Position numbers and translations under genes: made by a program
Assembly: GCA_020431945.1 (NCBI GenBank)
Contig: JAGQHH010000159.1
Coordinates: forward strand, 1 to 40,426
Reading direction: 5' to 3'
DNA from: Cyanobacteria bacterium HKST-UBA02
GTDB taxonomy: Bacteria; Cyanobacteriota; Vampirovibrionia; Obscuribacterales; Obscuribacteraceae
Length of the DNA: 40,426 nt
Shown here: one piece after another, positions 24,479 to 32,242 of the stretch
Position numbering within the stretch: position 1 is the first letter of the stretch
Layout of the letters: each line of letters opens with the position of its first letter
Notes under the pieces: generated by a model
Database searches by the model: none
What the model saw: the letters and a program-made list of their open reading frames with translations, nothing else
What the model was told of the DNA's origin: nothing

Positions 24479-25378
24479 CTAGATATCAATCCCCTTATCC
24501 TTCTTCATATGAAAGTCGAGATCCAGCTCGGGCTTGGGAGGGACTTTGTTCCAGCTCTCGATTTCTCCCTGTTTCTTGCCGAGTCTCTGCAACTCCTCGC
24601 TGTCACCGGGCCTCGCCTCGCGACGACTGGCCTCTTCCAGAGTTCTCCGATAAAACTGATTGAGAACACCGAAAGTATCGGCTGATTCGTTGAATTTCCC
24701 GCGAGCGGTTTCGGCTTCGTATATAGTGCTTTCGTTCTTCTCCACTGTGCTGGTGAAGTCGTCCAGGGCTCCGACGACATTGCCGGCGCCCATGCCCTGA
24801 AGCTCCTGTTTAATGGCGCGTTTGAGCTCAGGATTGTTTGTTGTCAGGAATGCGCCCACCATACCGAAGACCTTCTCTCGATCGGAAGGCTTGACCTTGT
24901 TCATGTTGTCTTCCAGGGCGAGCTTCTTCTCGTTTATCGAATCCACCGCTTTCTTCTCGCGAGCGGCAAGACCATTGGGATCCCCCGGCTTCATCTTATC
25001 GAGGAATTCCTTTTCTTTGGCCTTGTAATCTTCTTCTGCTTCTCCAAGGCCCTTTCGATAGCCTTCCTGATTCTTGCGGAACTGCTTGTGCCAATCCGGT
25101 CCGGACTCGGAGCTCTTCAGCTTCAAAAAGGTCTCTACACCGGGCGGAAGAGATTCGCTGAGATTCCGCGCATCGGGAGGCATGGTCTCTCTATTCTCCG
25201 GAGCCCTCGGCGCCTGGGACTCTCGGGTTTCCGGACCTTTGGAGACCCGGCTGACCTTTCCTTCACCGGGCTCGGTGAGTAGGCGGTCGAACTGCTCCGG
25301 TCTCCCGGTACCTGCGCTTCTTACGACCGCGGACTCCAGATGAGCCGCTGTTGTTGCTGCTTCAATTTCTCTCGTCAT
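24479..25378 (-). CDS. Hypothetical cytosolic coiled-coil protein
   Basis: 299 aa from ATG 25378, with GGGGAG 8 bases upstream; a GTG three codons earlier would overlap that site and is rejected. Begins MTREIEAATTAAHLESAVV. Residues 25-90 are Pro/Glu/Arg-rich and disordered; about 100-290 are highly charged helices (KNQEGYRKGLGEAEEDYKAK, EKKAVDSINEKKLALEDNMN) predicted as coiled coil. No signal peptide or membrane segment. Family not recognised; proteins with this kind of MTREIEA start are, as I recall, common in Obscuribacterales. It is divergent from the acyltransferase gene at 25638. Confidence 0.75.
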   Translation of the reverse strand: MTREIEAATTAAHLESAVVRSAGTGRPEQFDRLLTEPGEGKVSRVSKGPETRESQAPRAPENRETMPPDARNLSESLPPGVETFLKLKSSESGPDWHKQFRKNQEGYRKGLGEAEEDYKAKEKEFLDKMKPGDPNGLAAREKKAVDSINEKKLALEDNMNKVKPSDREKVFGMVGAFLTTNNPELKRAIKQELQGMGAGNVVGALDDFTSTVEKNESTIYEAETARGKFNESADTFGVLNQFYRRTLEEASRREARPGDSEELQRLGKKQGEIESWNKVPPKPELDLDFHMKKDKGIDI

Positions 25379-25396
25379 AGTACACACTCCCCTGCA

Positions 25397-25415
25397 GGCA
25401 GGAGAGACTCCTGCC
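25397..25415 (-). promoter_or_regulatory. 8-bp triloop hairpin next to a ribosome binding site
   Basis: GGCAGGAG, 3-base loop, CTCCTGCC. On the minus strand it ends 5 bases upstream of the GGGGAG ribosome binding site of the gene at 25378, and its own stem contains an AGGAG. It could influence ribosome access; it has no T-run and is not a terminator. Confidence 0.5.
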
Positions 25416-25637
25416 CGACGAAAAACGATTCCTATCTGTCTCTTGGCACCAAGATACGAAAACAGAGTGACAGCGCCGTTACGCGAAAATCAATATCAAA
25501 ACAGCTTTTGGCATCGTCCCTGAGAATCACAATCCACTCAGTCTCCGGGTAGATGTCGGCGGGGGTCGGCGAGTATAAAGTGAAAGTGCGAAGATGTGAT
25601 CAGAAACAACCGGTATGGAGGGAACTAGACACAGACA

Positions 25638-26555
25638 ATGTGGCACTTTGCCCAAAATATTCTCAAACGGGTCGACCCGCGAAAGGACTTCTGCTGGCGC
25701 TACGAGCACCAGGAGGACGACTATGGTTTCGACCTGGACTCTTTCTTGACCTACGAGCCTATTTTCCGGTTTTTCTATGAGGAATTCTTCAAAGTCCAGA
25801 CCATCGGCATCGAGAACATTCCCGATGAAGGCCGGGCTCTTATCGTCGGTAACCACTCCGGGGTCCTGCCAGTGGATGCCTGGATGCTCTATTGCGCCAA
25901 CTATAATCTGCATCCGCACCCCAGACGAATCCGCTTCCTCGTGGTCGATTACCTGCTTTCGCCGCCCCTTACCGGCCACGTTTTCAGATCCTCAGGCGGC
26001 GTCCCCGCGAGCCACGAAGTTGCCCGGGAGCTCCTGGAAAATGACGAGATCGTCGGCATCTATCCCGAGGGCACCAGGGGCACCGGCAAGCCATATTCGC
26101 AACGCTACAGGCTCTGCGACTTTCATCCCGGCTTTGTAAAAGAAGCAATCGAGACCAATTCGCCGATCATTCCGGTTACCACCGTGGGTGGTGACGAAAT
26201 CTATCCTCTCCTGGCCCGGATGGAGAAAGTCGCCCGGGTCATGGGAGCGCCGTACTGGCCGGTGACCCCGATTTTTCCCTGGCTCCCCTTCCCCACCAGC
26301 GCTATTCCCCTGCCGGTGAGAATGCTCATCAAAGTCGGCAAGCCCATTTATCTCAACTACTCGCCCGAGCAAGCCCGGGACAAGAAACTGCGGATGCGCA
26401 TAGCCCGGGACATCCAGTACGAGATCCAGCGAGAGCTCAATTTCCTCCTGCGCAACCGCAAGTCGCTATTTGCCGAGTGGGACATCGACAAAGTCCGGTG
26501 CAACCCCGAAAGCTTAGGGCTTCTCAGCGATCACATCATCGCTCCGGCGAGCTGA
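25638..26555 (+). CDS. PlsC/MGAT-like glycerolipid acyltransferase
   Basis: 305 aa. The acyltransferase motif block 1 reads VGNHSGVLPVDAW (H73, D80; the HX6D spacing typical of the MGAT/DGAT-like branch rather than HX4D of PlsC), and block 3 is YPEGTRGTGKPY. A conserved proline region VTTVGGDEIYPLL and PLPVRMLIKVGKPIYL follows. Such enzymes transfer acyl groups from acyl-CoA or acyl-ACP to glycerol or lysophosphatidate at the inner face of the membrane. No clear membrane segment, consistent with peripheral attachment. GGAGGG is 15 bases before the ATG, rather far, so the start is slightly uncertain. The gene at 26578 follows after 22 bp on the same strand. Confidence 0.87.
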   Translation: MWHFAQNILKRVDPRKDFCWRYEHQEDDYGFDLDSFLTYEPIFRFFYEEFFKVQTIGIENIPDEGRALIVGNHSGVLPVDAWMLYCANYNLHPHPRRIRFLVVDYLLSPPLTGHVFRSSGGVPASHEVARELLENDEIVGIYPEGTRGTGKPYSQRYRLCDFHPGFVKEAIETNSPIIPVTTVGGDEIYPLLARMEKVARVMGAPYWPVTPIFPWLPFPTSAIPLPVRMLIKVGKPIYLNYSPEQARDKKLRMRIARDIQYEIQRELNFLLRNRKSLFAEWDIDKVRCNPESLGLLSDHIIAPAS

Positions 26556-26577
26556 TATCGTTGTACAATCGATCTCT

Positions 26578-29250
26578 ATGATCGAGAAAGGCGGACTCGA
26601 GAGAATCCTACCGGCGCTGGCAATCCGGCTGCTGCCGGCAGTTCTAGGCATTCTCGCAAGCCCAGCCTTTCCTCTTCGCTGCCCGGCTGCCCCGGAGGTC
26701 GCAACCACCACACCTGTGTCTCCGAAGGACCAGGGTGTACTCGATTTCCAACACCTGTCCAACGACTATGCCAATCAAACATCGGCTCTGCGGCAGCAGT
26801 CGCCGGACGGAAAAATGACGGCAAACATCGAGAGAGCTTCTATTCCTCATTTGAATAAATTGCGGGACAAGCTCATTATTTTGAATACCAGCGATAAGCG
26901 CGAGACATTCAGGACCTATTCAGACTTTCCCACCATCGACAACTCAGAGGCAGAGACGAAAAAGACGGCGGAAAGAATCACTAGAACTAGCATTCACGAC
27001 TTCTCATGGTCTCCGGACTCCGCTCAAATCGTGTGGGCATCCAGTAATGGCTTGAACAAAGCTAAATTAATCGGGTCGACAAAATTCAAGGTCAATTGCA
27101 TCCTAAAAGGAACGGCCAGGGCGTGTCGATGGTCCCCGGACGGTAGATATATCGCGTCCATCAACCTGGAGAACGAAACACGCGACAGACCTGGCCAATT
27201 GCACGTCATTGATAGTCTAACTTGTAAAGATATCTTCCGTATGGAAATACTGGGTCACAGCGACCAGCCGATAGCCTGGTCACCTGATAGCCGCTGGCTG
27301 GCGGTTCGAACCGATCAAGAGTATATCGACATCCTTGATGCCAAAAAGTCCTGGCAGGTTTCATCAAGGATTTTTTCAGGCTTCGGCCGATTCGTCTGGT
27401 CGCCGGACAGCACCCGTATCGCCTTAAGCAAGACTGCCGGATCCATCGAGATATACAGTCGCGAAGGAACCTACCTGACGAAGTATTCCTGTTCGGACAA
27501 TTCAGACCTTGTATGGCTAAAGGGCGCTGAGAGAATTGTCGCTAGAACGAAGACAGTGCAGTCAATCTCTCTTGACGAGAAAGCGAAACAGCCAGCGAAG
27601 GCTAAGTCAGCCCGGACATCGGCTAAACTTAAGGGAAGGTCCGGCAAGCCTATAGACACGGCGCTTCCTAGATTCGGGCTGGTCGACACAGTCGGCAAGA
27701 CGATCATTCCGCTGCAATACCAGAGCATAGATAGGCTTTCCGACGGCACTCTAGCTGCATCCAGCTTCGACGAGAAAAATCCTCTGCTAATACCAGCCTC
27801 CGTCGAACTCTTCAACAGCTCCGGAAAGAGAATTAATACGAAGGTCCCTGACGGATATCTGACAGTCAAGCCTGTGAAAGACTATCTCGTCATTCGACGA
27901 GATACCGAGATAAGTCCGGAATATGTCGGCTATTACCGATATGGTCTCTGCGATCGGACGGGTCGATGCATGTTACCGGCAATCTTTAGAGAGATTCGCC
28001 TCGCCTTCGATCACTACGTTCTGGTCAAAGAAGAGAACTATAAAAGCGCCGTATATGATACCACCGGGAACTATCTCGGGGAGATGGAATCAGATCCATG
28101 GTCAGATTTCCGGTCTATTGACGATGTGACCCTGGCAAGAATGTTTCCTGGTGAATTCACATATGTTGTCGGGGGAGACACCGCTCTGATTTCGAAAACG
28201 AACGCGGAAGGCAAACAGCAATTCCAGATTCTAAGGGGCTTCTCGGAAGGGTTGGGAATCGATCCGATGAGAAGATCCTTCATTAATACCTCCGGCGAGA
28301 TTCAGTTCCAGACTGAAGTTGTGCGAGCCACCCCATTCAAAAATGGTCTCAGTGCGGTGCTGGCTGCCAGCAACAAGTCCGGAGCGATTAACAAATCAGG
28401 AGACTTCGTCTTCGAGGCTAACGATATACGACGGGCGGGCGACTCGCTCTTTGCCGGTCACCTGCCTGCGGACGGGAAAGCCGCGCCGATGCGACTCCTG
28501 GATGCAAGCGGCAAAGTCCTGGCTTCCTTTCCACCTGACACGAATGATGTCGGCGAGGAGGGTGAGGGGCTTATTCCCTTCTGCCAGGGAGGCGAATACT
28601 ACCCGAAGTACCAGTTTTGCCAGGGCGGCCGCTGGGGCTATATGGATCTGAATGGAAAGATTGTGATTCCGCCCCGATACGAAAAAGCAGGCAGATTCAT
28701 CAATGGATACGCAGTGGTGACCGCCTCTCACAAAAGAGAACGACCTGCCGTCGGTCTCATCGACAGGAGCGGAAAAATGGTCCTGAATCCCATCTATGAC
28801 AGCCTGGAGATAGTTCCGAAAGGCAAAATCATAGCTTCGATCAGACCGGCCCGCAATTTCAGCCCTGTCGACTGGCAGTCCGAACCGAGAGGGGAAAAAA
28901 TGGAAAGGTTCTTCGGGCTGCTGGAAGATTACGATCTGATCGGAATGGATAAGGCAAAGCTTCTAGCTTTGCTCGGCAAACCGGAACGGAACCAGACCAA
29001 AGCCACCGATACATCATATGTTGCCTATACAGTCAGACGAACCGGTTGTATGAATCAAAGAGTAGAGGTCATATTCGAGATTGGCAAAGGGAAAGTAAAT
29101 CGCTGGCGATGGTGGTCTACCCTAACCGCTGACGCACCCTGGATAGACGAGAATGTGCTCTATGTAAAAAGGTCCGGTCCTGTACCGTCATACGACGAGA
29201 TGGAGAGACGTATAAATCCTACGGGCAGGCGACAGGTCTCGAAAAATTGA
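26578..29250 (+). CDS. Exported beta-propeller plus WG-repeat protein with BamE-like tail
   Basis: 890 aa. Signal peptide-like N-terminus (hydrophobic about 10-32, LPALAIRLLPAVLGILASPA). Residues about 130-330 carry WD40/TolB-like blades with the repeated WSPDS/WSPDG motif (FSWSPDSAQIVWAS, CRWSPDGRYIAS, AWSPDSRWLAV, VWSPDSTRIAL). A Lys/Ala/Arg linker precedes several WG-type hairpins (RFGLVDTVGKTIIPLQYQ, RYGLCDRTGRCMLP, RWGYMDLNGKIVIPPRYE, VGLIDRSGKMVLNPIYD). About 770-860 is the module FGLLEDYDLIGMDKAKLLAL to GKVNRWRWWS, the same as in the protein at 12768. Probably a surface or periplasmic protein binding ligands through the two repeat folds. The ATG lacks a good Shine-Dalgarno sequence. 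Follows the acyltransferase gene after 22 bp. Confidence 0.88.
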   Translation: MIEKGGLERILPALAIRLLPAVLGILASPAFPLRCPAAPEVATTTPVSPKDQGVLDFQHLSNDYANQTSALRQQSPDGKMTANIERASIPHLNKLRDKLIILNTSDKRETFRTYSDFPTIDNSEAETKKTAERITRTSIHDFSWSPDSAQIVWASSNGLNKAKLIGSTKFKVNCILKGTARACRWSPDGRYIASINLENETRDRPGQLHVIDSLTCKDIFRMEILGHSDQPIAWSPDSRWLAVRTDQEYIDILDAKKSWQVSSRIFSGFGRFVWSPDSTRIALSKTAGSIEIYSREGTYLTKYSCSDNSDLVWLKGAERIVARTKTVQSISLDEKAKQPAKAKSARTSAKLKGRSGKPIDTALPRFGLVDTVGKTIIPLQYQSIDRLSDGTLAASSFDEKNPLLIPASVELFNSSGKRINTKVPDGYLTVKPVKDYLVIRRDTEISPEYVGYYRYGLCDRTGRCMLPAIFREIRLAFDHYVLVKEENYKSAVYDTTGNYLGEMESDPWSDFRSIDDVTLARMFPGEFTYVVGGDTALISKTNAEGKQQFQILRGFSEGLGIDPMRRSFINTSGEIQFQTEVVRATPFKNGLSAVLAASNKSGAINKSGDFVFEANDIRRAGDSLFAGHLPADGKAAPMRLLDASGKVLASFPPDTNDVGEEGEGLIPFCQGGEYYPKYQFCQGGRWGYMDLNGKIVIPPRYEKAGRFINGYAVVTASHKRERPAVGLIDRSGKMVLNPIYDSLEIVPKGKIIASIRPARNFSPVDWQSEPRGEKMERFFGLLEDYDLIGMDKAKLLALLGKPERNQTKATDTSYVAYTVRRTGCMNQRVEVIFEIGKGKVNRWRWWSTLTADAPWIDENVLYVKRSGPVPSYDEMERRINPTGRRQVSKN

Positions 29251-29251
29251 G

Positions 29252-29301
29252 GCAAAAAGAAAGGCATCAAGGCATTCCCGGTGGAGAGAAGACTTGATGC
29301 C
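29252..29301 (-). terminator. Terminator of the 86-aa gene (minus strand)
   Basis: Perfect 9-bp stem GGCATCAAG (29263-29271) / CTTGATGCC (29293-29301) with a 21-base loop, followed on the minus strand by TTTCTTTTTG (29252-29262). It lies right after the stop of the small gene at 29325 and just beyond the stop of the convergent gene ending at 29250. Confidence 0.7.
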
Positions 29302-29324
29302 GAAGCAATTGCGAATCTGAGGAC

Positions 29325-29585
29325 TCAGCTCGCTCTTGAGCGTAGCCTGGTCGGAATCAGATGGAAGGAAGAAAGGAGTTCGTGGGGAAAAGCTCCCCGG
29401 GCCCGGATAAGGCAGTCACGGACAGGCCAGTCTTTGTCGACTTCGCTGCCCAGGGCTTCCAGAATGGTGCGAATTTCCTCTTTTGTACAGTCGTAGTGCG
29501 ATGAAACCTCCTTCCCATCCGACTCTGTCGAATGAAAACGCACATATGGAGGATCGAGGTTCACGGTCAATGTCCCTTCAATCAT
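29325..29585 (-). CDS. Small hypothetical acidic protein
   Basis: 86 aa from ATG 29585, with AAGGTG 8 bases upstream. Sequence includes LDPPYVRFHSTESDG and TKEEIRTILEALGSEVDKDW, a likely small alpha/beta fold; no cysteine motif, signal peptide or membrane segment. Family not recognised. Support for it being real: good ribosome binding site, normal amino acid composition, and a terminator immediately after its stop on the same strand. It is convergent with the large WG protein gene and sits downstream of the gene-free stretch 29586-29991. Confidence 0.62.
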   Translation of the reverse strand: MIEGTLTVNLDPPYVRFHSTESDGKEVSSHYDCTKEEIRTILEALGSEVDKDWPVRDCLIRARGAFPHELLSSFHLIPTRLRSRAS

Positions 29586-29991
29586 ATTGCAGCACCTTCT
29601 TTACGTCGCCACGTATCCGTGTGTCCATATACAATGTTGCCATTTATCGAGATCGATCAAATCACCCTTGCGGATAGTTACCGGTTTGCAGGTAGTTACC
29701 AGTTGGCATCTATACGGGATCACATCTCTTCCGAGCGCCAGAAAGCGCTTCCGGTCGGAACTCCCGGTATCTTCGCTCCCGCGTGGTGCCTGACCAGGCC
29801 CCGGAGGAAATTACCGGTCACTCTTCTCGAATTGCTTACCAGACATACAGTGTATGCACTGCATTCGGTGTGTTGGCTTCCAATCGAATCTTCATTCGAT
29901 CCAAATCGAGTTTAACCGCAAAATGTTGTTGTGGAGTGATCTCTAAAGATATTTGTCTTTGAATCTTCAGGACCGAAACTGTTACATTGGC
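29586..29991. other. 406-bp gene-free stretch with short repeats
   Basis: No convincing coding frame; a plus-strand frame over part of it has poor composition and overlaps the small gene in antisense. It contains an 18-bp tandem repeat at 29673-29708 and a 13-bp interrupted palindrome CATACAGTGTATG at 29844-29856 overlapping CAGTGTATGCACTG. It must hold the promoter of the 86-aa gene and the 3' end of the LuxR-type gene; no terminator is obvious. Confidence 0.5.
29673..29708. repeat. 18-bp tandem repeat, two copies
   Basis: GATAGTTACCGGTTTGCA followed directly by GGTAGTTACCAGTTGGCA, identical at 15 of 18 positions. It lies about 90 bases upstream of the 86-aa gene on the minus strand, at a distance suitable for activator sites. 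Confidence 0.6.
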
Positions 29992-30630
29992 TCAAAGCCG
30001 CCCCTGGAGCGCAAGAGCGACGGCCTGAGCCCGATCCTTAACGTTAAGCTTTTTGTTTATGTGTTTGCAGTGAACCCGGACCGTTTCCACACTCAAAGAA
30101 AGCTTGGAGGCAATCTCCAGGATTTCCATACCTTCGGACATGAGCTGGAGAATCTCGTTCTCCTTCCTGGTCAGAGTAGCAATGGGTCTGAGCTCGCTAC
30201 CGGCCAGAAGAGCCCGTCCACCAGCCCGTCGATGCAGGAGAAAGTCGGCAATGGCAGGCCCGATCCAGGCTCCGTACTCCATGAGTGCCGCCAGGGCCAG
30301 GGGGAACATTCCGGCTGAAAGCTTCTCGACGCTGTAGCCATCCGCATTGCATGAGACAGCCTCGAGAAATTCTTCGGGCTGGTCTAATAGAAGGAGGAAT
30401 TTCACATGGGTGATCTTGCGCTTGGTCTTGCGCATGATTTTGTGATGCTCGATTCCTTGATGACGCCAGCTCAGGATCGCTACGTCCGGATTGGCTTCGA
30501 TGATCTGGTCGGCCAGATCGAGGTTCGAAGAATACTCGCCGGCAATAACATGGCCGGCGTTTTCCAGGACCTGGCGCAAACCAATCAGCAAAAGGTCGGA
30601 ATCTACGGCTAGGAATACTCTGGGCTTCAT
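29992..30630 (-). CDS. LuxR/NarL-type regulator with receiver lacking the phospho-acceptor Asp
   Basis: 212 aa from ATG 30630 (AGGT 6 bases upstream); a longer frame from 30675 has no ribosome binding site and adds 15 unmatched residues. N-terminal receiver-like domain about 3-120: FLAVDSDLLLIGLRQVLENA keeps one of the two acidic residues, but the phospho-acceptor strand reads PDVAILSWRHQG, with Ser54 where Asp is expected. The C-terminal LuxR helix-turn-helix (about 150-210) is complete: LTRKENEILQLMSEGMEILE, then IASKLSLSVETVRVHCKHIN and KKLNVKDRAQAV. It probably binds DNA as a dimer but is not controlled by ordinary phosphorylation. No histidine kinase is adjacent. The palindrome at 30698 in its upstream region could be its own operator. 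Confidence 0.87.
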   Translation of the reverse strand: MKPRVFLAVDSDLLLIGLRQVLENAGHVIAGEYSSNLDLADQIIEANPDVAILSWRHQGIEHHKIMRKTKRKITHVKFLLLLDQPEEFLEAVSCNADGYSVEKLSAGMFPLALAALMEYGAWIGPAIADFLLHRRAGGRALLAGSELRPIATLTRKENEILQLMSEGMEILEIASKLSLSVETVRVHCKHINKKLNVKDRAQAVALALQGRL

Positions 30631-30697
30631 TGCATACCTGGATCGGTTAGTTGTTTCTACAATTAATGGTAACACTGAATAACAATTCCTGATAGAA

Positions 30698-30711
30698 AAT
30701 CTCCGGAGATT
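30698..30711. promoter_or_regulatory. Perfect 14-bp palindrome upstream of the LuxR-type gene
   Basis: AATCTCCGGAGATT reads identically on both strands. It is 67 bases upstream of the regulator's ATG. The symmetric form fits a dimeric LuxR-type protein, so autoregulation is a reasonable guess. Confidence 0.5.
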
Positions 30712-30794
30712 AAAAAGCCGAGCGGCGGTGAATCAACCAGGAGCAAGAGCGATAAAGCCTTGGAATTTGCTCTTGTTCCAGCGACTCACCGCCG
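30712..30794 (-). terminator. Long nested hairpin with T-run, probable terminator of the lipoprotein gene
   Basis: An outer 9-bp stem (CGGCGGTGA 30723-30731 / TCACCGCCG 30786-30794) encloses an 11-bp stem with one mismatch (GGAGCAAGAGC 30740-30750 / GCTCTTGTTCC 30769-30779). On the minus strand it is followed by GCTCGGCTTTTTA. It starts 58 bases after the lipoprotein stop. The large size is unusual for a terminator; a small RNA is an alternative. Confidence 0.55.
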
Positions 30795-30851
30795 GACGGT
30801 CTTGCAGCCTACTGTGGCAGAGTCCCGGACAAGGAGACGATAGTCCGGTGC

Positions 30852-31244
30852 CTAGTGAGCTGCGGTATCCGAAGATTCGGTCGAGGTGGACGAGCTGGCG
30901 TCGGCAGGGGTGCTTCCGGCAGCAGGTGTGCTGCCTTCGGCTCCGGCAGCCGGGGTTGTCGCTGCCGCACCGGTGGCATCGGTAGCTGCCGGTGTGGTGG
31001 CCGCATCGCCAGCGGGTGCCGTGCCGGTAGTGCCGGTAGCGCCGGTAGCATCCGCAGGTGTGCTCGAAGCGTCGGGGGTAGCCGGTGTCGCGGCAGGCTC
31101 GGCAGCCGGAGTGGCGGTCGAGGACGAGTCGCTGGGGGTGCTGCTGGTTTCGCCACCGCCGCCGCCGGAGCATGCGCCCAGGAGACCGGTGATCAGAACT
31201 GTAGAGGCGAGGAGCATAACGCTCTTTCTATTCAATCGTGCCAT
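30852..31244 (-). CDS. Low-complexity Ala/Thr/Ser/Pro-rich lipoprotein
   Basis: 130 aa from ATG 31244, AAGGA 6 bases upstream; a start at 31268 would give an unneeded extension. Lipoprotein signal peptide RKSVMLLASTVLITGLLGAC, with lipobox LLGAC and a GGGGG spacer right after the cysteine. The rest is disordered, almost only Ala, Thr, Ser, Pro, Gly and Asp/Glu (TPAAGSTPADASSSTSTESS). It is likely a lipid-anchored surface spacer, possibly heavily glycosylated; no enzyme domain. The plus-strand frames over it (Gly/Ser/Arg-rich and Val/Ala-rich) are shadows of this repetitive coding sequence. Confidence 0.83.
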   Translation of the reverse strand: MARLNRKSVMLLASTVLITGLLGACSGGGGGETSSTPSDSSSTATPAAEPAATPATPDASSTPADATGATGTTGTAPAGDAATTPAATDATGAAATTPAAGAEGSTPAAGSTPADASSSTSTESSDTAAH

Positions 31245-31499
31245 TTTGTTTCCTTCCATGTTTATCAAGCTGCTTTATGTGACCTGGCTTTCGGGACTTC
31301 CGCCGATCAGGGATCAATTTTGGAATCAGCGGATTTCGAAAGCTCACTCGAGTACTAACCAAACAAATTCAACATACCATTTTTCCAGAATAAATACCAG
31401 AATCAAGTACCAATTATTGGCAATTTCAAGAGACAAGAACACACGCCAATGGCATCAAACTCCCTTCCTGAGCCGCTTCAAGACGTCATCAAAACCCGA
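31245..31499. other. AT-rich non-coding stretch upstream of the lipoprotein gene
   Basis: About 255 bp, visibly richer in A and T than its surroundings, especially 31340-31445. It carries no gene that I can support. It must hold the lipoprotein promoter on the minus strand and the 3' end of the DUF2071 transcript; no clean -10/-35 pair or terminator could be chosen. Confidence 0.45.
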
Positions 31500-32222
31500 T
31501 CAACTGACACAAAGATCTTCTTCACTGTGCCATTCGTGCTCGAGCCCCAGCATAAGCAGGGCATGATCGAAAACGACACTGCCGGCAGGAAAAATCCGGG
31601 TGTCCTTCAGATAGCTCGAGCGGACATCCGCCACGGACAGACAGGAGACCTGCCAGTGGAAGACTTTCAGGGTCAGACCGTCGAACCTTCCCGGGCGACT
31701 CGTCCTGGAGTATCCAAGGCAGCCTCTCTCGAAGAAAGCGGAAGCCTCTTCCAGATCCTCGAAGACCGAATCTTCAGGAAATTGCCCGTCGGCACTTCCC
31801 CTTACCTCGATAGTAGTTCCGTCGGCCGCCTGCATCCTGACCTCGTATTCGGTATCGGTCTCTCTCACCGAGAAGGCCGAGTGGTGATGCTCCCCCGGGA
31901 AAATACTGCCTCCGGTCAGGGAGCTCAGCAAAGAGGAAGTGTCCCGCCTGGGGATATAGACTCCTTCCTTCGCAATCCCATCCTGCTCGAAGGATACGGC
32001 GAACCTGTGGGCGGCGTTTTCCGAATCGATTGATATGAAAGGAACGCAGGTCTTGGGGCGCACCGACTTGAGCCGGATCAGACAGATCCCTCCGATGGCG
32101 CTGTCCCTGACCGTGACCGGATGGAAAGGCGCCGGCAGGACCCCGGCGAGCACGTCCGGGTCTATCCTGTAATTGAGAAGGATACGCCGGTCTATGACAC
32201 CTGTAATAGTGGGAATCTTCAT
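31500..32222 (-). CDS. DUF2071 family protein (YqjF-like)
   Basis: 240 aa from ATG 32222. Begins MKIPTITGVIDRRILLNYRI, DPDVLAGVLPAPFHPV, the usual DUF2071 start (first strands, then 'VLP.pf.P....g....v....v'), and has RFAVSFEQDGIAKEGVYIPR. The fold is related to acetoacetate decarboxylase, but catalytic function is unknown. Cytosolic. The start is 20 bases after the stop of the fatty-acid-hydroxylase-family gene, so the two are likely co-transcribed. The C-terminal WHSEEDLCVS is short and unremarkable. Confidence 0.83.
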   Translation of the reverse strand: MKIPTITGVIDRRILLNYRIDPDVLAGVLPAPFHPVTVRDSAIGGICLIRLKSVRPKTCVPFISIDSENAAHRFAVSFEQDGIAKEGVYIPRRDTSSLLSSLTGGSIFPGEHHHSAFSVRETDTEYEVRMQAADGTTIEVRGSADGQFPEDSVFEDLEEASAFFERGCLGYSRTSRPGRFDGLTLKVFHWQVSCLSVADVRSSYLKDTRIFPAGSVVFDHALLMLGLEHEWHSEEDLCVS

Positions 32223-32242
32223 TCCCTATTTATTCCCGTCTT

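Noticed and set aside
29532..29915. 127-codon plus-strand frame in the gene-free stretch
   Set aside because: Odd composition, no ribosome binding site, overlaps the small minus-strand gene that has its own terminator.
30855..31566. Gly/Arg/Ser-rich and Val/Ala-rich plus-strand frames
   Set aside because: Antisense readings of the Ala/Thr/Pro-rich lipoprotein gene; low complexity is inherited from it.
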